A stretch of DNA of 64,000 nucleotides from Rapana venosa (GCA_028751875.1 CM054157.1:53996229-54060228); one strand, 5' to 3'; shown: positions 10,470 through 20,640, numbered from the stretch's first letter. Numbers and translations are program-made. The notes: generated from the sequence alone by a model not told the origin.

Positions 10470-11948
10470 CCCTTTACCATTCGCATTTCTGACAGAGAAA
10501 CTCTCTGTAGTATTCGGAAATTTACGCTGTTTTTTCAGAGAATAAGGTACCTCAAGTACACATAGTCCTGTACAGTTACTATTGTTCGCAGAGCAGTCAT
10601 ATTTGGCCAAAGTATTCATATGATGTCATACTTTGTTCTGCACCCCAAGATGTGTGTCCTACCTACATGTGTCGTGCTGCTGTCCCTCTTTGTCACCAAA
10701 TACAGGTAACATTGCAGTGACATCATGCTGTGAGTCTACAACTACCCTCTAACATGCGCAATATAGGTATGTGATTAACAAAAATAATATGTGTGGTCTG
10801 CCTGAATGTGTCCTCCATCGCATCCACCGTCAGGGTAATCCAATCGAACATTCACACTCAAAAATTACTGTCACAAGTCTACACTTCTTCAGTGGAAAGT
10901 ATTCAAACATATTGAAAATGACGTTGACTAATGCGCGTATATTTTATTATTTAGAAATATATGCTGACGCCTACTATTTACAGACACTAGTGTGTCCTTC
11001 ACCAATAGCTAGCTACATGGCTGTCACAATGCAGGTGTCACAGCCAGTGTCGCGTCCAGGTGTGTTGGCGTGTTTCTCAGGTGAAAATACTGATTAATTT
11101 TGAGAAATCTGGTTTTCATCATAATATTACTGATCCGTGACTCAGAAAATGTCAATCAGTAGATCAGTAGAGATGAAGCCTCGGCAAACGCTTGATCCCC
11201 ATCATGAAACAAAACTGACAGGTAAGCCCAAATTTCATCAGGTGTTGTTTCTGTCCCGTAATGGATCTATGACTAAGACTTTCACAGCGATCTTTTGCCT
11301 GGCATAGTTTGTATTTCATCTGCTACAATTTGAAAAAAATGTTGGGGCACAAACAAAACAAAGTAATCTAAGAGCTTGGGTTTCAGTGGGAGAGTTTGTG
11401 CCGGCCCAGTCATCAGCGTGAAGTCTTGCACTGAGCAAGGCACTTGTGCTCTGCGCCATGTCGTCTGCTATGAAGCCAACGGAATGTTATCCTAAGCATC
11501 ACTTTCCGACTCACTACCTTCTTTCTATTTCATCTCTTTCTTCTACATCTACTTCAACATCAGACTCAACATTTTATTCTCTTTCGAACTGTTCCACTTG
11601 CGCCAAAATAGCTTCAATTTCCACATCAGTATATTCCTCCCAAATTGTATGCTCAATCTTTGCTGCCATTTTTAGCAACAAGAAAGCGTGGGAAAGACAA
11701 AGCCAGTCACTGGCCAATTTCTTGTGAAAGGGAGGCTGTTGTAGCACTGAATTTGGTGTCCATTCCTTCCTTAGTTTATGCTGACCTCAGTGGAATGTTC
11801 ATTCATTGTGTGCGTGTACTAGGTAGAGCTTAGTGCGTGAGGGAAAATCCCCACTAGGCTGAAATGACGTCCGGCGGGCTGCGGCGGGTATAAATAGATG
11901 CGGGCGAGCGGGCAGCGGCGGGCTACGGCGGGTAAAAATGGGAAAGGG
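10470..11948. mobile_element. piggyBac-superfamily element, internally deleted, left arm only
   Basis: A 1479-bp insertion is bounded by TTAA duplications, with 12-bp terminal inverted repeats 'CCCTTTACCATT' and, on the opposite strand, 'CCCTTTCCCATT' (one mismatch). A TTAA target and CCC-starting ends are hallmarks of piggyBac. The minus strand carries the N-terminal half of a transposase (11030-11669) but I find no catalytic DDE core, so the element is deleted and non-autonomous. Near one end, 11872-11945 holds two GC-rich 'cggcgggct.cggcgggta' units around a TATA-like 'tataaata' (11889-11896). On the minus strand that motif sits about 220 bases upstream of the transposase ATG and could be its promoter. 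The other end has a short palindrome, 'acagagaaactctctgt' (10491-10507). Confidence 0.9.
11030..11669 (-). pseudogene. piggyBac transposase, N-terminal half, broken
   Basis: From an ATG at 11669 the minus strand reads 'MAAKIEHTIWEEYTDVEIEA' followed by an acidic, serine/glutamate-rich stretch, as is usual at piggyBac N-termini. After frame breaks it continues with 'PLKPKLLDYFVLFVPQHFFQ', 'IVADEIQ', then a 'DEIWAYLSVLF' block and 'NIMMKTRFLKINQYFHLRN' (near 11060-11120). These match the order of the DDE_Tnp_1_7 N-terminal region (a P..YF.LF block, an I..ET-like block, an aFLG.L block and the IMs.nRF..I.RyLHF block). The sequence then stops making sense and the catalytic aspartates are absent. 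At least two frameshifts and several stops are present. The piggyBac assignment is strengthened by the TTAA sites and the terminal repeats. Confidence 0.82.
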
Positions 11949-11952
11949 TTAA
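11949..11952. repeat. TTAA target site (right) of the piggyBac element
   Basis: Second TTAA copy. LINE E coding sequence continues directly after it. Confidence 0.9.
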
Positions 11953-12895
11953 ATCTGTTATATTCCTTCCTTTCTAAAAGACAACAAAAAGTTTATGTCA
12001 ATAAATTCTTTTCGACTTTTCTACCCAATACATTTGGTATCCCACAGGGTTCTATTCTGGGTCCCCTTTTATTTCCTATTTACATTAATGATCTTCCCTT
12101 ATTTACTAAAGCTTCCTGTGATTTATTTGCAGATGACACCACTATTGATATTAACCCTGTTAACTCATCTGAAGTCTTTCGCAATTTGCAAGAAGATATA
12201 AATGTACTTCTGGAATGGACTCACTTGAACCATATAACCCTTCATCCAAAGAAAACTAACTTTATGCTCATTTCCACAAGACAGAAACGACAAAACCTAA
12301 ATAGCAATCTACCATTTCTGTACATTGGCAATGAAAATTTTGAAGAAGCCTCAAATCACAATATTTTAGGAATAACTATTGACAATAACCTATTATGGTT
12401 TGCTCACATCCAAAACCTGTCAAAAAACATTGCCTCAAAAATATACCAACTCCGTAAGATAAAAAACTTCCTAACTCTGCATGCCAGAAAAATATTCTTT
12501 TATTCTTTTATTCAAACAGCAAGAGATTATGCATCTACACTGTGGGATATGGCCAGCAATAATTTACTTACATTAATAGTGTGGGTACATAAACGCGCCC
12601 TAAAGCTTATCAAAAAATAAATCATCATCTTTAACAGTTGCTGACCATTCAGATATTAATATTCTTCCTCTAAAGTCCAAGCTTCTTTTCAATAAAGGAG
12701 TTTTGATGCAAAAGATCTTGCATGGAAATGCCCCATCTTTATTACAAAGCATTTTCACAGTAAATGATTTTAGACACTCTCATTTGATTAATCTACCTCT
12801 ACCTAAGATAACACTATTCAAAACAAGTCCAGCATATTCTGGAGGCTGGCTGTGGAATAGGCTTCTCTACCAACTGCAAAATTGAATTAATCTGA
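11953..12895 (+). mobile_element. LINE E, left copy, segment 3 (RT palm to C-terminus)
   Basis: The longest open retrotransposon frame in the window (11898-12620) lies here. It contains 'FGIPQGSILGPLLFPIYIND' (12030), the catalytic FADD box (12126-12137), 'DINVLLEWTHLNHITLHPKK' (12200), 'NILGITIDNNLLWFAHIQNL' and 'IKNFLTLHARKIFFYSFIQ' (12460). After a frameshift it continues to 'HGNAPSLLQSIFTVNDFRHS' and 'GGWLWNRLLYQLQN' at 12882. The first codons of that frame come from the inserted piggyBac end, so its apparent start is not a real gene start. It is one of the better preserved RT segments here but lacks an intact upstream polyprotein. Inverted counterpart: 35268-36198. Confidence 0.9.
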
Positions 12896-13349
12896 AAAAA
12901 AATTAGAACAATCTATCAAGATCTTTTGATGAAACAATGTGATACAACATATCTCCTTCCCAAGATGTATTAATACAACACTTATTTCCCCTTTCCATAC
13001 TTCTTGTTCCTTCTCTGTCTCGCTATCTCTGTCTCTATCTCAGACTGTTTATCTGTCCCTCTGTTATGTCTGTCTGTCTATCTATCTGTCTGTCTGTCTG
13101 CTTGCCTGCCTGTCTGTCTGTCTGTCTGTCTGTCCGTCCATCCGTCTGTCTGTCTCTGTCTCTGTCTCTATCTCTCTCTCTCTCGTGTATTTGTTGATAT
13201 CAATGTGTGTGTACTTTCATATGTATCATAATTATGCTTTTGCTTTTCTGCAGCTTTTGCTTTTCTTTTCTTTTGAGGGCTGGATAAAAAAAACGTCTTG
13301 TTACTTAATCTATTACCTGTGAAAATAAAATTGCGTTTGCGTTTGGTCT

Positions 13350-13352
<3 letters not shown>
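12896..13352 (+). repeat. LINE E 3' UTR with (CTGT)n and an AATAAA-plus-(GCGTTT) end
   Basis: The downstream sequence contains a CTGT/CT tract (about 13050-13185). It closes with 'gggctggataaaaaaaacg', then 'tgaaaataaaattg' and a short (GCGTTT)n repeat at 13333-13347. Similar ends occur at 13908-13994 with (TTGAC)n and at 19300-19380 with (ATTGTC)n. A poly(A)-signal-like AATAAA followed by a short tandem repeat is typical of LINE 3' termini. Confidence 0.75.
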
Positions 13353-13401
<49 letters not shown>

Positions 13402-13480
13402 CTCTTCTCTCCTCTTTTCTCTCTCCTCCCTCTCTCTCTCTCTCTCTCCCTCTCTCTCTCTTTCTCTCTCCATGACCTTA
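13353..13480. repeat. (CT)n microsatellite
   Basis: Long CT tract with TTTT interruptions, matched by (GA)n at 33430-33540 in the right arm. Confidence 0.95.
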
Positions 13481-13862
13481 TAGATTTGGCTTCCCCCCCC
13501 TTTCTCTTCTTACTTATTTTATTGTGTGATTATATAGGTATTGAGTTTATTTCATTATCATTACATACAATTTGCATGAGTATAATCAAAATAAGTGTTG
13601 AGGGTGATGGTGTACTGCTTTGGGAATGATATATTCAGCGTTATCCCTGAAACACACAAACTCTCTCTCTCTCTCTCTCTCTCAGTATGACTTTATACAT
13701 TTGGCTGTTTTTTTTTCTTTTCTTCCTTGTTTTAATTGTGTGAGAGTATGGGTATTGAGTTTATTTGATTATCATGACATATAATTTGTATGAGTAATCA
13801 AACAAAGTGTTGTGGTGATCGTCTACTGTTTTGATAATTATATATTTAGTACCATCTCTGAA

Positions 13863-13907
<45 letters not shown>
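13481..13907 (+). repeat. Two further copies of the roughly 200-bp 3'-UTR module
   Basis: Unit one is 13481-13683 and ends in (CT)n. Unit two is 13684-13907 and ends in (CA)n. Both contain the 'gagtttattt.attatcat.acata.aatttg.atgag' core and the 'gtgttg.ggtgatggt.tactg.tttg' segment. Right-arm counterparts are 33230-33425 and 33040-33229. Confidence 0.75.
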
Positions 13908-13909
<2 letters not shown>

Positions 13910-14026
13910 GCTTGATTAAAAAAAAGCAAATGCACTGCTTATTCAATGTACCATCTGAAAATAAAAGTTTGACTTGACTTGACTTGACTTGACACACACA
14001 AAACATACACACAAACACACACACAC

Positions 14027-14077
<51 letters not shown>

Positions 14078-14080
14078 CCC
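13908..14080 (+). repeat. LINE 3'-terminus with (TTGAC)n, then (CA)n and (CT)n
   Basis: 'ggcttgattaaaaaaaagca' is followed by 'ctgaaaataaaagtttgac' and five TTGAC repeats (13970-13994), then CA and CT tracts. It looks like the terminus of a CR1-group element. The matching right-arm position (33010/28355) carries the 4.6-kb LINE G instead. Confidence 0.7.
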
Positions 14081-14084
14081 ACAA

Positions 14085-14369
14085 TGTTCTTAGGAGTAAC
14101 AATTTGTTGAAAATTTCAGCTGGTACCTTAACATATCCCATCTGTGCAAATAATGTCTCAAAGAGTATACAAACTGACCAAAATCAAACATTTTCTTGAC
14201 TTTCATTCAAGAAAACTATTCTTTCAAGCTTATATACAATCCTCAATAGATTATGCCTCAACCCTGTGGGATTCTGCCAGTGCAAACACCATAAAACTAT
14301 TATTAAGTCTGTATAAACGTGCTCTTAAACTGGTTCTTCTGAAGAAGACTACCTTACTAGAAGTGGATT
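14085..14369 (+). mobile_element. LINE C2, left copy, segment 1 (RT C-terminal region)
   Basis: A 3'-terminal piece of a CR1-group LINE related to C1. It reads 'MSQRVYKLTKIKHFLDFHSR', 'KLFFQAYIQSSIDYASTLWD' and 'SANTIKLLLSLYKRALKLVL'. It is interrupted at 14360-14369 by LINE F and resumes at 17543. The right-arm copy (27650-28268) is uninterrupted. Confidence 0.88.
14360..14369. repeat. Target-site duplication of LINE F (left)
   Basis: 'gaagtggatt' is repeated exactly at 17533-17542. The right arm shows one diverged empty-site copy near 27989-28010. Confidence 0.88.
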
Positions 14370-17300
14370 CTCTATCTATCTATCTGTCCCGTAGTCTGAC
14401 GACCGTGGGGGCACCCTCAAAGACTCAGCAACCAGTTCCCTCCATTCCTCTCTCTGTTCTGCCTTTCTCAGGGTTTTGTTGAGTTCTAGGCCTGTCCATT
14501 CACTGATGTTATCCTCCCAGCTCTTCCTTGGTCTGCCTCTTCTTTTCCTCCTTGGAATTTGCCTTGCAAAACTGTCTTTGAAATTTCCCTTTGGGGATCT
14601 TGTGACATGCCCATACCACTTAAGTTTACGCTTTTTCACGATCGTTAAAAGGGTTCTCATAGGGTCAATGGTTGTGGATTCTGTATGCACGCTTTCGTTG
14701 CTTATGTGGTCTTTGTAGGAGATGCCAAGGGTCTCCGAAGCATCTCATCTCCACTGCCTGTACTTTCTCTCCAAATCTGCAGTCAGGGTCCATGATTCAC
14801 AGGCATACAGAAATAGGGATATGACAAGGGGCGCATTAGTCTGATCTTGGAGAAAGTGAGATATTCTTGTCTCTCCAGATGGTGTTTAGTTTTGAAAAAG
14901 CTGTTATTGTCTGTGCAGTCCTGCATCTACTTTGGCTTGGACCCCGGGTCTGATACAATGGCTCCAGGTACTTGAAGCTTTGAACTGTTTCCAGCTTCTG
15001 GTCATTAACCCTGATATCATGCTAATGCCGTTGGTGTTATTAGTCATCATTTGGTCTTCTCTGCACTGATTTCCATGCCATATGTTTTGGGGCCTTACTC
15101 AGGTGTTCTGTTAGGCTGGCAGGCTCTTTTTCTGATCTGTCTTCCATCAATGTCATCTGCGAAGCAGAGGTTTGTGATCGTTCTGCCACCAATGCTGATG
15201 ATCCTTCATGATGTTCCAGTGCATCAGCCATGATTTCTTAAAGGGAAAGATGTTAAAAAGAGTGGGTGAGAGTAGAAAAGCCCCCCTTACTCCAACTGTT
15301 GTTCAAAACCATTCTCCAATGTTGTTGTTGTAGTACACTGCACTGGTGGCCTCGCGTACAGCTGTTTGATGACTCTGATCGGGTTTGAAATTGATGCTGT
15401 ACAAATTCATGGTTGCCCACAAGCTGCATGCCACACCTGTCAAAGCTTCTTAAAATCGAAAAAATACGTGGTAAGGTCTTGTTGATGTTGAAGGTCCCGC
15501 TCACATATTTATTTGGGTTGAATATCTGTTTCTGTTGTGCTGCGCCCTGCTCTGAAACCTGCTTGTTCCTCAGAAATGTGGTCTCTGTTGTGGCTTCAGT
15601 CTATTCATATTATCTGCAGCATGACCTTGCTTGGGTGACATATGAGGCTGATTGTGCGGGTAATTATGGCATTGTTGTAGATTTCCTTTTTTGGGGAGGG
15701 TGATGATGAGTGACTGCGTCCATGGTGTTGGCCTTTTTCCCTGTCTGCCAGATCTTGTTGCGATTCTAGTAGGGCGCTGATCATGGCTTCCCCCTCCAGC
15801 TTGGACCAACTCAGCTGGAATGTTGTCAGCCCCTGTGACTTCCCCTTTTTCAGCGATCTGACTGCTGTTTCCATTCTTCTGGGAAGATAGGGTGACTGTC
15901 TGTGTCTTTGCTTTCGGGTACATTAAGGACTTCTGGATCTCCTGCGGTTCTTTTAGTTATACAGGTCGGAGCGTATTCTGTCCATCTGTCAGAATACCCT
16001 GGTCGTCAGTGAGACATTCCCATTTTTGCTTGGATTGTTAAACCTTTTCTCTGTTTCGTGCTAGTAGGTTTTTCACCAGCTGATATGCTTTCTTGCTATT
16101 GTTTTTCTTGATGTTTTTCTTCATGTCTTGGCACTGTTCACGATCCAATTCTCTTTTGCCTCCGTCATGGATTTCCCTGATTCTTTTGTTGATGCCCTAT
16201 ATTGTTCTGCTCTTTCTTTTTGTTTCATTTTTCTTTTCTTAGCTCTCTACGCTTGTCGCATAGTTGTAGGATGTTAGGTGTGACCCTGGTTTTTTGACTG
16301 GTCGGCGTTTGCCAAGAAGCTCGTTTGCTGTTTCAGTACCGTGTATTGAAATATTCGTCAGTGTATCTATGTCTGAGTCTATCACAATGAGTGCTGAAAA
16401 ATTTTTCCACTATCCTTGCTTGAAAAATTTCTAATACCTCTGGGTCCTTCAGCTTCTCGAGGTCCAAATTTGATCCTGATGTTGTTCCGCTTGTGGATTT
16501 TCTTTAGAGTAGTCGGAAAGTCATCATCAAAAGATCATGATCACTCCTATGTCTGCTCCTGGAAAACTTCGTGTCTGTGCGTTGTTTAACGTAGACTGAA
16601 ACCGTCTTATCACCATGATGTAATCTATTGGTTGTGGGGGTTCTCCATTTGGGCTATGCCATGTCCATTTTTGGATTTCTTGTGTGGGCCAAAATGTATT
16701 CCTAGCTGGAGGTGGTTGTTACTGGCAAACTCCAGGGGTCTCAAGCTCTTTCATTTTATTGGTTATTACAATGTGGCCCCCAAACGCCCCCCAGTCTTTC
16801 CATGCATTTCTCCTACCTTGGCTTCCAGTCACCTTGCACAACGAGGATTTTCTTTTTGGGTGTTTGATTCAGAACCTCTTGTAGTGGTCATAAAAATTCT
16901 TCTACGGCTTCATCTGTGTAGTCTGATGTAGGGGCGTATGCCTGTACTACATTTATGTTAAAGGGGGTTGCTCTCAGGCGGATGGTAATAAGTCTGCTGG
17001 ACACAGGCTGACAGCTATGACGGTGTTCACGGTGTCTTTGTGAACGAGAAAACCCACGCCCTGTTCATGTTTATCCTGTTTTCCACTGTAGTATAATTTT
17101 GTGGTCTTCCTGGTCGTTGTTTCTCCCCAAATTTTTCCACCTGACTTCGCAGAGCCAAGGATGTGCCATTGATATTGGACTCTCATGTGTCAGTTCTTCC
17201 ACTTTGCTGCAGTCTTAGTGTCCGTACATTTCATGTGCCAAGATGGTGTTTTTGTTTTGGCACGAATTTTGCTGCGTTTTACATCAGTAGCTACTTTCGA

Positions 17301-17532
17301 CATCTGTCTGATGAGCAACAGAAGGGGGCGGTCCTTGGTAACCCGGGCGACGACCGATCCGGTATGGAGATTCTGGCTGTCTTTGTCATTGGTGGATCTT
17401 GGGCAAATCAAACCTGGCGGAGCCCATCCCTCTCCAGGTCGGATTTTTTGGTTGGGTTTACTGCCCACATGTGGCAGGTGGTACTGGGTTACATGGTTAC
17501 CAGTAGCAGAGGGAGTCTCTGACCTGACCTAT
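14370..17532 (-). mobile_element. LINE F1: near full-length RTE-like retrotransposon, left arm only
   Basis: Read on the minus strand, the 5' end is at about 17532. The AP-endonuclease domain follows ('VQYQWHILGSAKSGGKIWGE' near 17180, 'KHEQGVGFLVHKDTVNTVIA'). Next comes a linker, then RT blocks: 'DNIPAELVQAGGG' (15830), 'TPWTQSLIITLPKKGNLQQC' (15740), the FADD catalytic box at 15152-15163, and the C-terminal 'KRRKLKWYGHVTRSPKGNF' (14620) with 'KRRGRPRKSWEDNISEWTGL'. The 3' end is a (GATA)n-type repeat (14370-14387), as in RTE-like elements. Exact 10-bp duplications flank it. Multiple stops and frameshifts mean it is not intact. LINE F2 (60441-63093) matches it over its whole length, including the 5' UTR. 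The endonuclease resembles the RTE type also known from CFDP2 proteins. Confidence 0.9.
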
Positions 17533-17542
17533 GAAGTGGATT
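17533..17542. repeat. Target-site duplication of LINE F (right)
   Basis: Second exact copy of 'gaagtggatt', followed directly by resumed LINE C2 sequence. Confidence 0.88.
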
Positions 17543-17905
17543 ATACTCAGTTAAATATTCTTCCCCTACACCAAAGACTAAGATTTAACAAAGGCATCAT
17601 GATATTTAAGATAATGGCAGGAACTGTTTCCTAATCCTTAACAGACAAGTTCCCAATGAATCATTCCAGAAATACTGAAAAGAATGTGTCCAATCCCAAG
17701 AAAGATTTGTTCAATCTAGCTTACTTTACTCAAACCCTGTGCTGTGGAACTCCCTTTCCCGACTCTTTAGACAACACCCAACATTTACAATCTTCAAAAG
17801 TCATTTGTTTTTCCACTTGATGCATCAAAAGTAAAAATCCACAATTGATATGTTGGAAACAAAGTAAATTATCCTCCCTTGCATTTATACCAAATTATCC
17901 TATCC
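17543..17905 (+). mobile_element. LINE C2, left copy, segment 2 (C-terminus and 3' UTR)
   Basis: It resumes with 'LNILPLHQRLRFNKGIMIFK' (17550) and continues to 'NPVLWNSLSRLF'-type codons near 17740, then AT-rich 3' UTR. Inverted counterpart: 27640-27990. Confidence 0.85.
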
Positions 17906-17933
17906 CCTCTCTCTCGCTCTCTCTCTCTCTCCC

Positions 17934-17970
<37 letters not shown>

Positions 17971-18022
17971 CTCTCTCTCCTCTCTCTCTTTCCCCTCTCT
18001 CTCTCTCTATCTCTCTCTCTCT
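17906..18022. repeat. (CT)n microsatellite
   Basis: CT tract with CCC and TT interruptions. The right-arm match is (GA)n at 27559-27638. Confidence 0.95.
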
Positions 18023-18223
18023 TGTTTAAGGTGTGAGTGTTTTATTGTATTGCTATTGTGTTATTAAAAAATGACTTTAAAATGATTTTTTCACTACCTA
18101 TTCTTTATAATGACTCTAGGGTGATCTTAACATGTACAATGTTAAATCACAGTGATTTATAATGGTGATAGTGTTGATGAATTGAAATTATAAATTTAAT
18201 ATCATATGGATTTAAATGCCTGT
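18023..18223. other. Last unique block of the left inverted arm
   Basis: 'gtgagtgttttattgtat', 'aaaatgattttttcacta', 'gatcttaacatgtacaatgt' and 'atatcatatggattta' align in order with the reverse complement of 27340-27550, at visibly lower identity than elsewhere. No coding sequence is seen. Confidence 0.7.
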
Positions 18224-18230
18224 GCTCTCT

Positions 18231-18320
<90 letters not shown>

Positions 18321-18404
18321 CTCCCTCTCTCTCTCTCTGTGTCTGTCTGTCTGTCCCGTCTGTCTGTCTTGTCTGTCTGTCTGTCTCTGTCTCTGTCTCT
18401 CTCT

Positions 18405-18466
<62 letters not shown>

Positions 18467-18475
18467 GCCCTCTCT
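18224..18475. repeat. (CT)n with (GTCT)n core; inner boundary of the inverted duplication
   Basis: About 250 bases of CT with a CTGT segment in the middle. The right arm has (GA)n at 27207-27330. Beyond this tract the two sides share no sequence I can recognise. Confidence 0.9.
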
Positions 18476-19329
18476 TTTAAATTTGCTGATAGATTTAATC
18501 GTTGTATTTACAATTAGTATCCCGTTGAAGGCTTTATTCAGATTTAATATTTTAGTTCTACTCCCTAAATTGACTGTATTTGAGATTCAGTGAATGTTTC
18601 ATTTTGATATATTGTTTTGAACGTACCAATTATGTATAGCTAATTCCAAAATACAGATGTCCTTCTCTATGACTATACATGATATTTATAAAGATTTATG
18701 TTGACATTGATGCATGGTGTGAGTTTTGCGCCCCGCGCGCGTGTTTTGGGGGGTATGTGTGTGTGTGTGTGTGCGCGTGTGTGTGTGTGTGTGTGTGTTT
18801 TGTGTGTGTGTGTGTGTACGTGTGCATGGGGATGCAAATTGCTTCTACAATATTTTTTTCATGTAGTTTACTATTGCTGTTGCCTCCCCTAAAAGCACAA
18901 AGAACTTTTTACGTTTCTTTTTTGTTAGCCAAAATTTTAAAAAATTTACGTGGTTTGTTCTCCTTTATTTGTTAGGGTTTTGCTTTTTTTGGTTTTTGTT
19001 TTGGTTTGGGTTTGGGGGTTTTTGCTTTTTTGAGGGGGGACTATTTGCTTGTTCCCTCTCCCCCTTTTTGTTGCCGTTTTTGTTTTGCTCGTGCTTCTTG
19101 CTAATTTTCGGTTGTTCTGTGTTTTCTGTTCTGCTTTCTTTCTTACTTGTTGCTACTTTTTTTTTCTCTCTCTTTCTTCGGTTATTTTTGGTGGGGATTT
19201 TTGTGGGAGATATTTTTTCCGTAAGCTGTGTAAGTGTATTGCTATGGGCTTTATTTTATTTTATTTTATTTTATTTTATTATCATATATATCCTTATGGG
19301 CGGGGACTGGATGTAAAAAAAGCACATGG
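18476..19329. other. Unique AT-rich and T/TG-rich spacer, no gene seen
   Basis: 18476-18740 is AT-rich without recognisable frames. 18755-18821 is a GT/GCGT tract. 18960-19250 is T- and G-rich low complexity. (TTTTA)n occupies 19251-19280. Open frames here are compositional artefacts of the low-complexity sequence. Confidence 0.6.
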
Positions 19330-19385
19330 GTGCTTATTCATTATCCTCGAAATAAAAGTATTTGTCATTGTCATTGTCCTTTTAG
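19300..19385 (+). repeat. LINE 3'-terminus with AATAAA and (ATTGTC)n
   Basis: 'ggactggatgtaaaaaaagc', 'tgcttattcattatcctcg', 'aaataaaagta', then a short 'ttgtcattgtcattgtcc' tail. It has the same architecture as 13908-13994 and 13265-13350 but a different terminal repeat unit. Confidence 0.65.
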
Positions 19386-19608
19386 AGATTTACTCATGGC
19401 TATAGTTGTGGTGTATTCTAATGAAGGACATATTCATACTTTATATTTTCAATATTATTTTGGGCTTGTTGAGTGTACTTGACATCCATTGAATGTCCTA
19501 TTTCAATATCTTATTAGTACGTGTAACAACTATGTGTACTATTCTACAATACGAAGGTGTTCAATTTTGTGATCTATAAGTTTGGTTTCTCTCCCCTCTC
19601 CCCTCTCT

Positions 19609-19669
<61 letters not shown>

Positions 19670-20103
19670 GTCTCTCTCTCTCTGTTGCTATTGCTGTAGT
19701 TGTTGTTTTGGGGGTTGTTTTGGGCATTTTTTTGTTGTTGTTCTTTTGGCTTTTTGTTGTTGATTTGTTTGGTTTTGTTTGTTTATTTGTTTTGTTTGTT
19801 TTTGGTATATGTGTGTGTGTGTGTGTGGGGGGGGGGGGGGGATGGTGCTGTTTTTTGTGAGTTTTTTGTTTGTCTGTTGTTGTTTTTTCTTGTTTTTTGT
19901 TTGTTTCTTTGTTTGGGTGTGTGTGCTATTGTTTGGGTTTTTCTTTGTTTTTTAGGGGGGGGGGTGTTGTTCTGGTGTTAATTAGTTTTTTTGTTTGTCT
20001 GACGTTTTGTTGTTGTTGTTGTTGTTGTTGTTTTAAAAGTTTTTTCCTTGTTTCTACTTTTTGAGAGTATGAGTATTGGGTTCATTATTAAGATGTGTCC
20101 CTA
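19386..20103. repeat. (CT)n, (GT)n and TTG/TTTG-rich low-complexity block
   Basis: (CT)n lies at 19595-19682. TTG- and TTTG-rich sequence then runs to about 20060 with (GT)n at 19809-19827, G runs at 19828-19840 and 19956-19964, and (TTG)n at 20007-20032. No credible coding sequence. Confidence 0.85.
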
Positions 20104-20150
20104 GGGGGGGGGGGGGGGGGGGGGGGGGGGTGGGGGAGGGGGGGGGTGAC
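20104..20150. repeat. 27-base poly-G tract with adjacent G runs
   Basis: Uninterrupted G from 20104 to 20130, then further G runs to about 20147. It could form a G-quadruplex, or its length could be a sequencing or consensus artefact. Confidence 0.85.
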
Positions 20151-20373
20151 AGGATGTAAAAAAGCACATGAGTACTTATTCATTATCCTGATAAAAACAA
20201 TATGTAGATGTTCTTTTTATGACTTTATTGGGGGCCCCCCCCCCTCTTTTTGTGTGAGTGTATAATATTTTGTTCTTATCCTGAAACACACACACAGCCA
20301 CACACAAACACACACCACACCACACACACACACACACAACCACACCACACACACACACACACTACACATTACT

Positions 20374-20418
<45 letters not shown>

Positions 20419-20640
20419 TCTCTCTCTCAATGACTGTATAGGTTTAGATTTTTTCTTTTGTTTCGTTTCTTGTTTTTATTGTGTGAATGTATGGGTATTA
20501 ATTTTTTTTCATTATCATGACATATAATTTGAACGAGTATAATCAAAATTGAGTGTTGATGGTGATTATGTACTGTTTTGGGAATTATATATTGGATATT
20601 GTCTCTGAAATACACACACACACTCTCTGTCTCTATCTCT
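20151..20640 (+). repeat. Two more copies of the roughly 200-bp module with (CA)n
   Basis: One module spans about 20160-20290 and ends in a long CA tract (20284-20419). A second spans 20425-20625 and closes with CA/CT. The 'tatgggtattaatttttt', 'catgacatataatttgaac' and 'gatggtgattatgtactg' segments match the modules at 6.6 and 13.6 kb. Confidence 0.7.

Noticed and set aside
11898..11952. Start of the 240-codon LINE E frame as a gene start
   Set aside because: The first codons are piggyBac end sequence fused by the insertion. The true reading comes from upstream LINE E.
13168..13473. Arg/Glu-rich minus frame
   Set aside because: Translation of (GA)n. Compositional artefact.
18206..18593. 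Long Ser/Leu-rich frames over CT tracts (also near 6049, 13004, 17845, 19557)
   Set aside because: Any CT repeat encodes SL or LS in all frames. No other coding signal.
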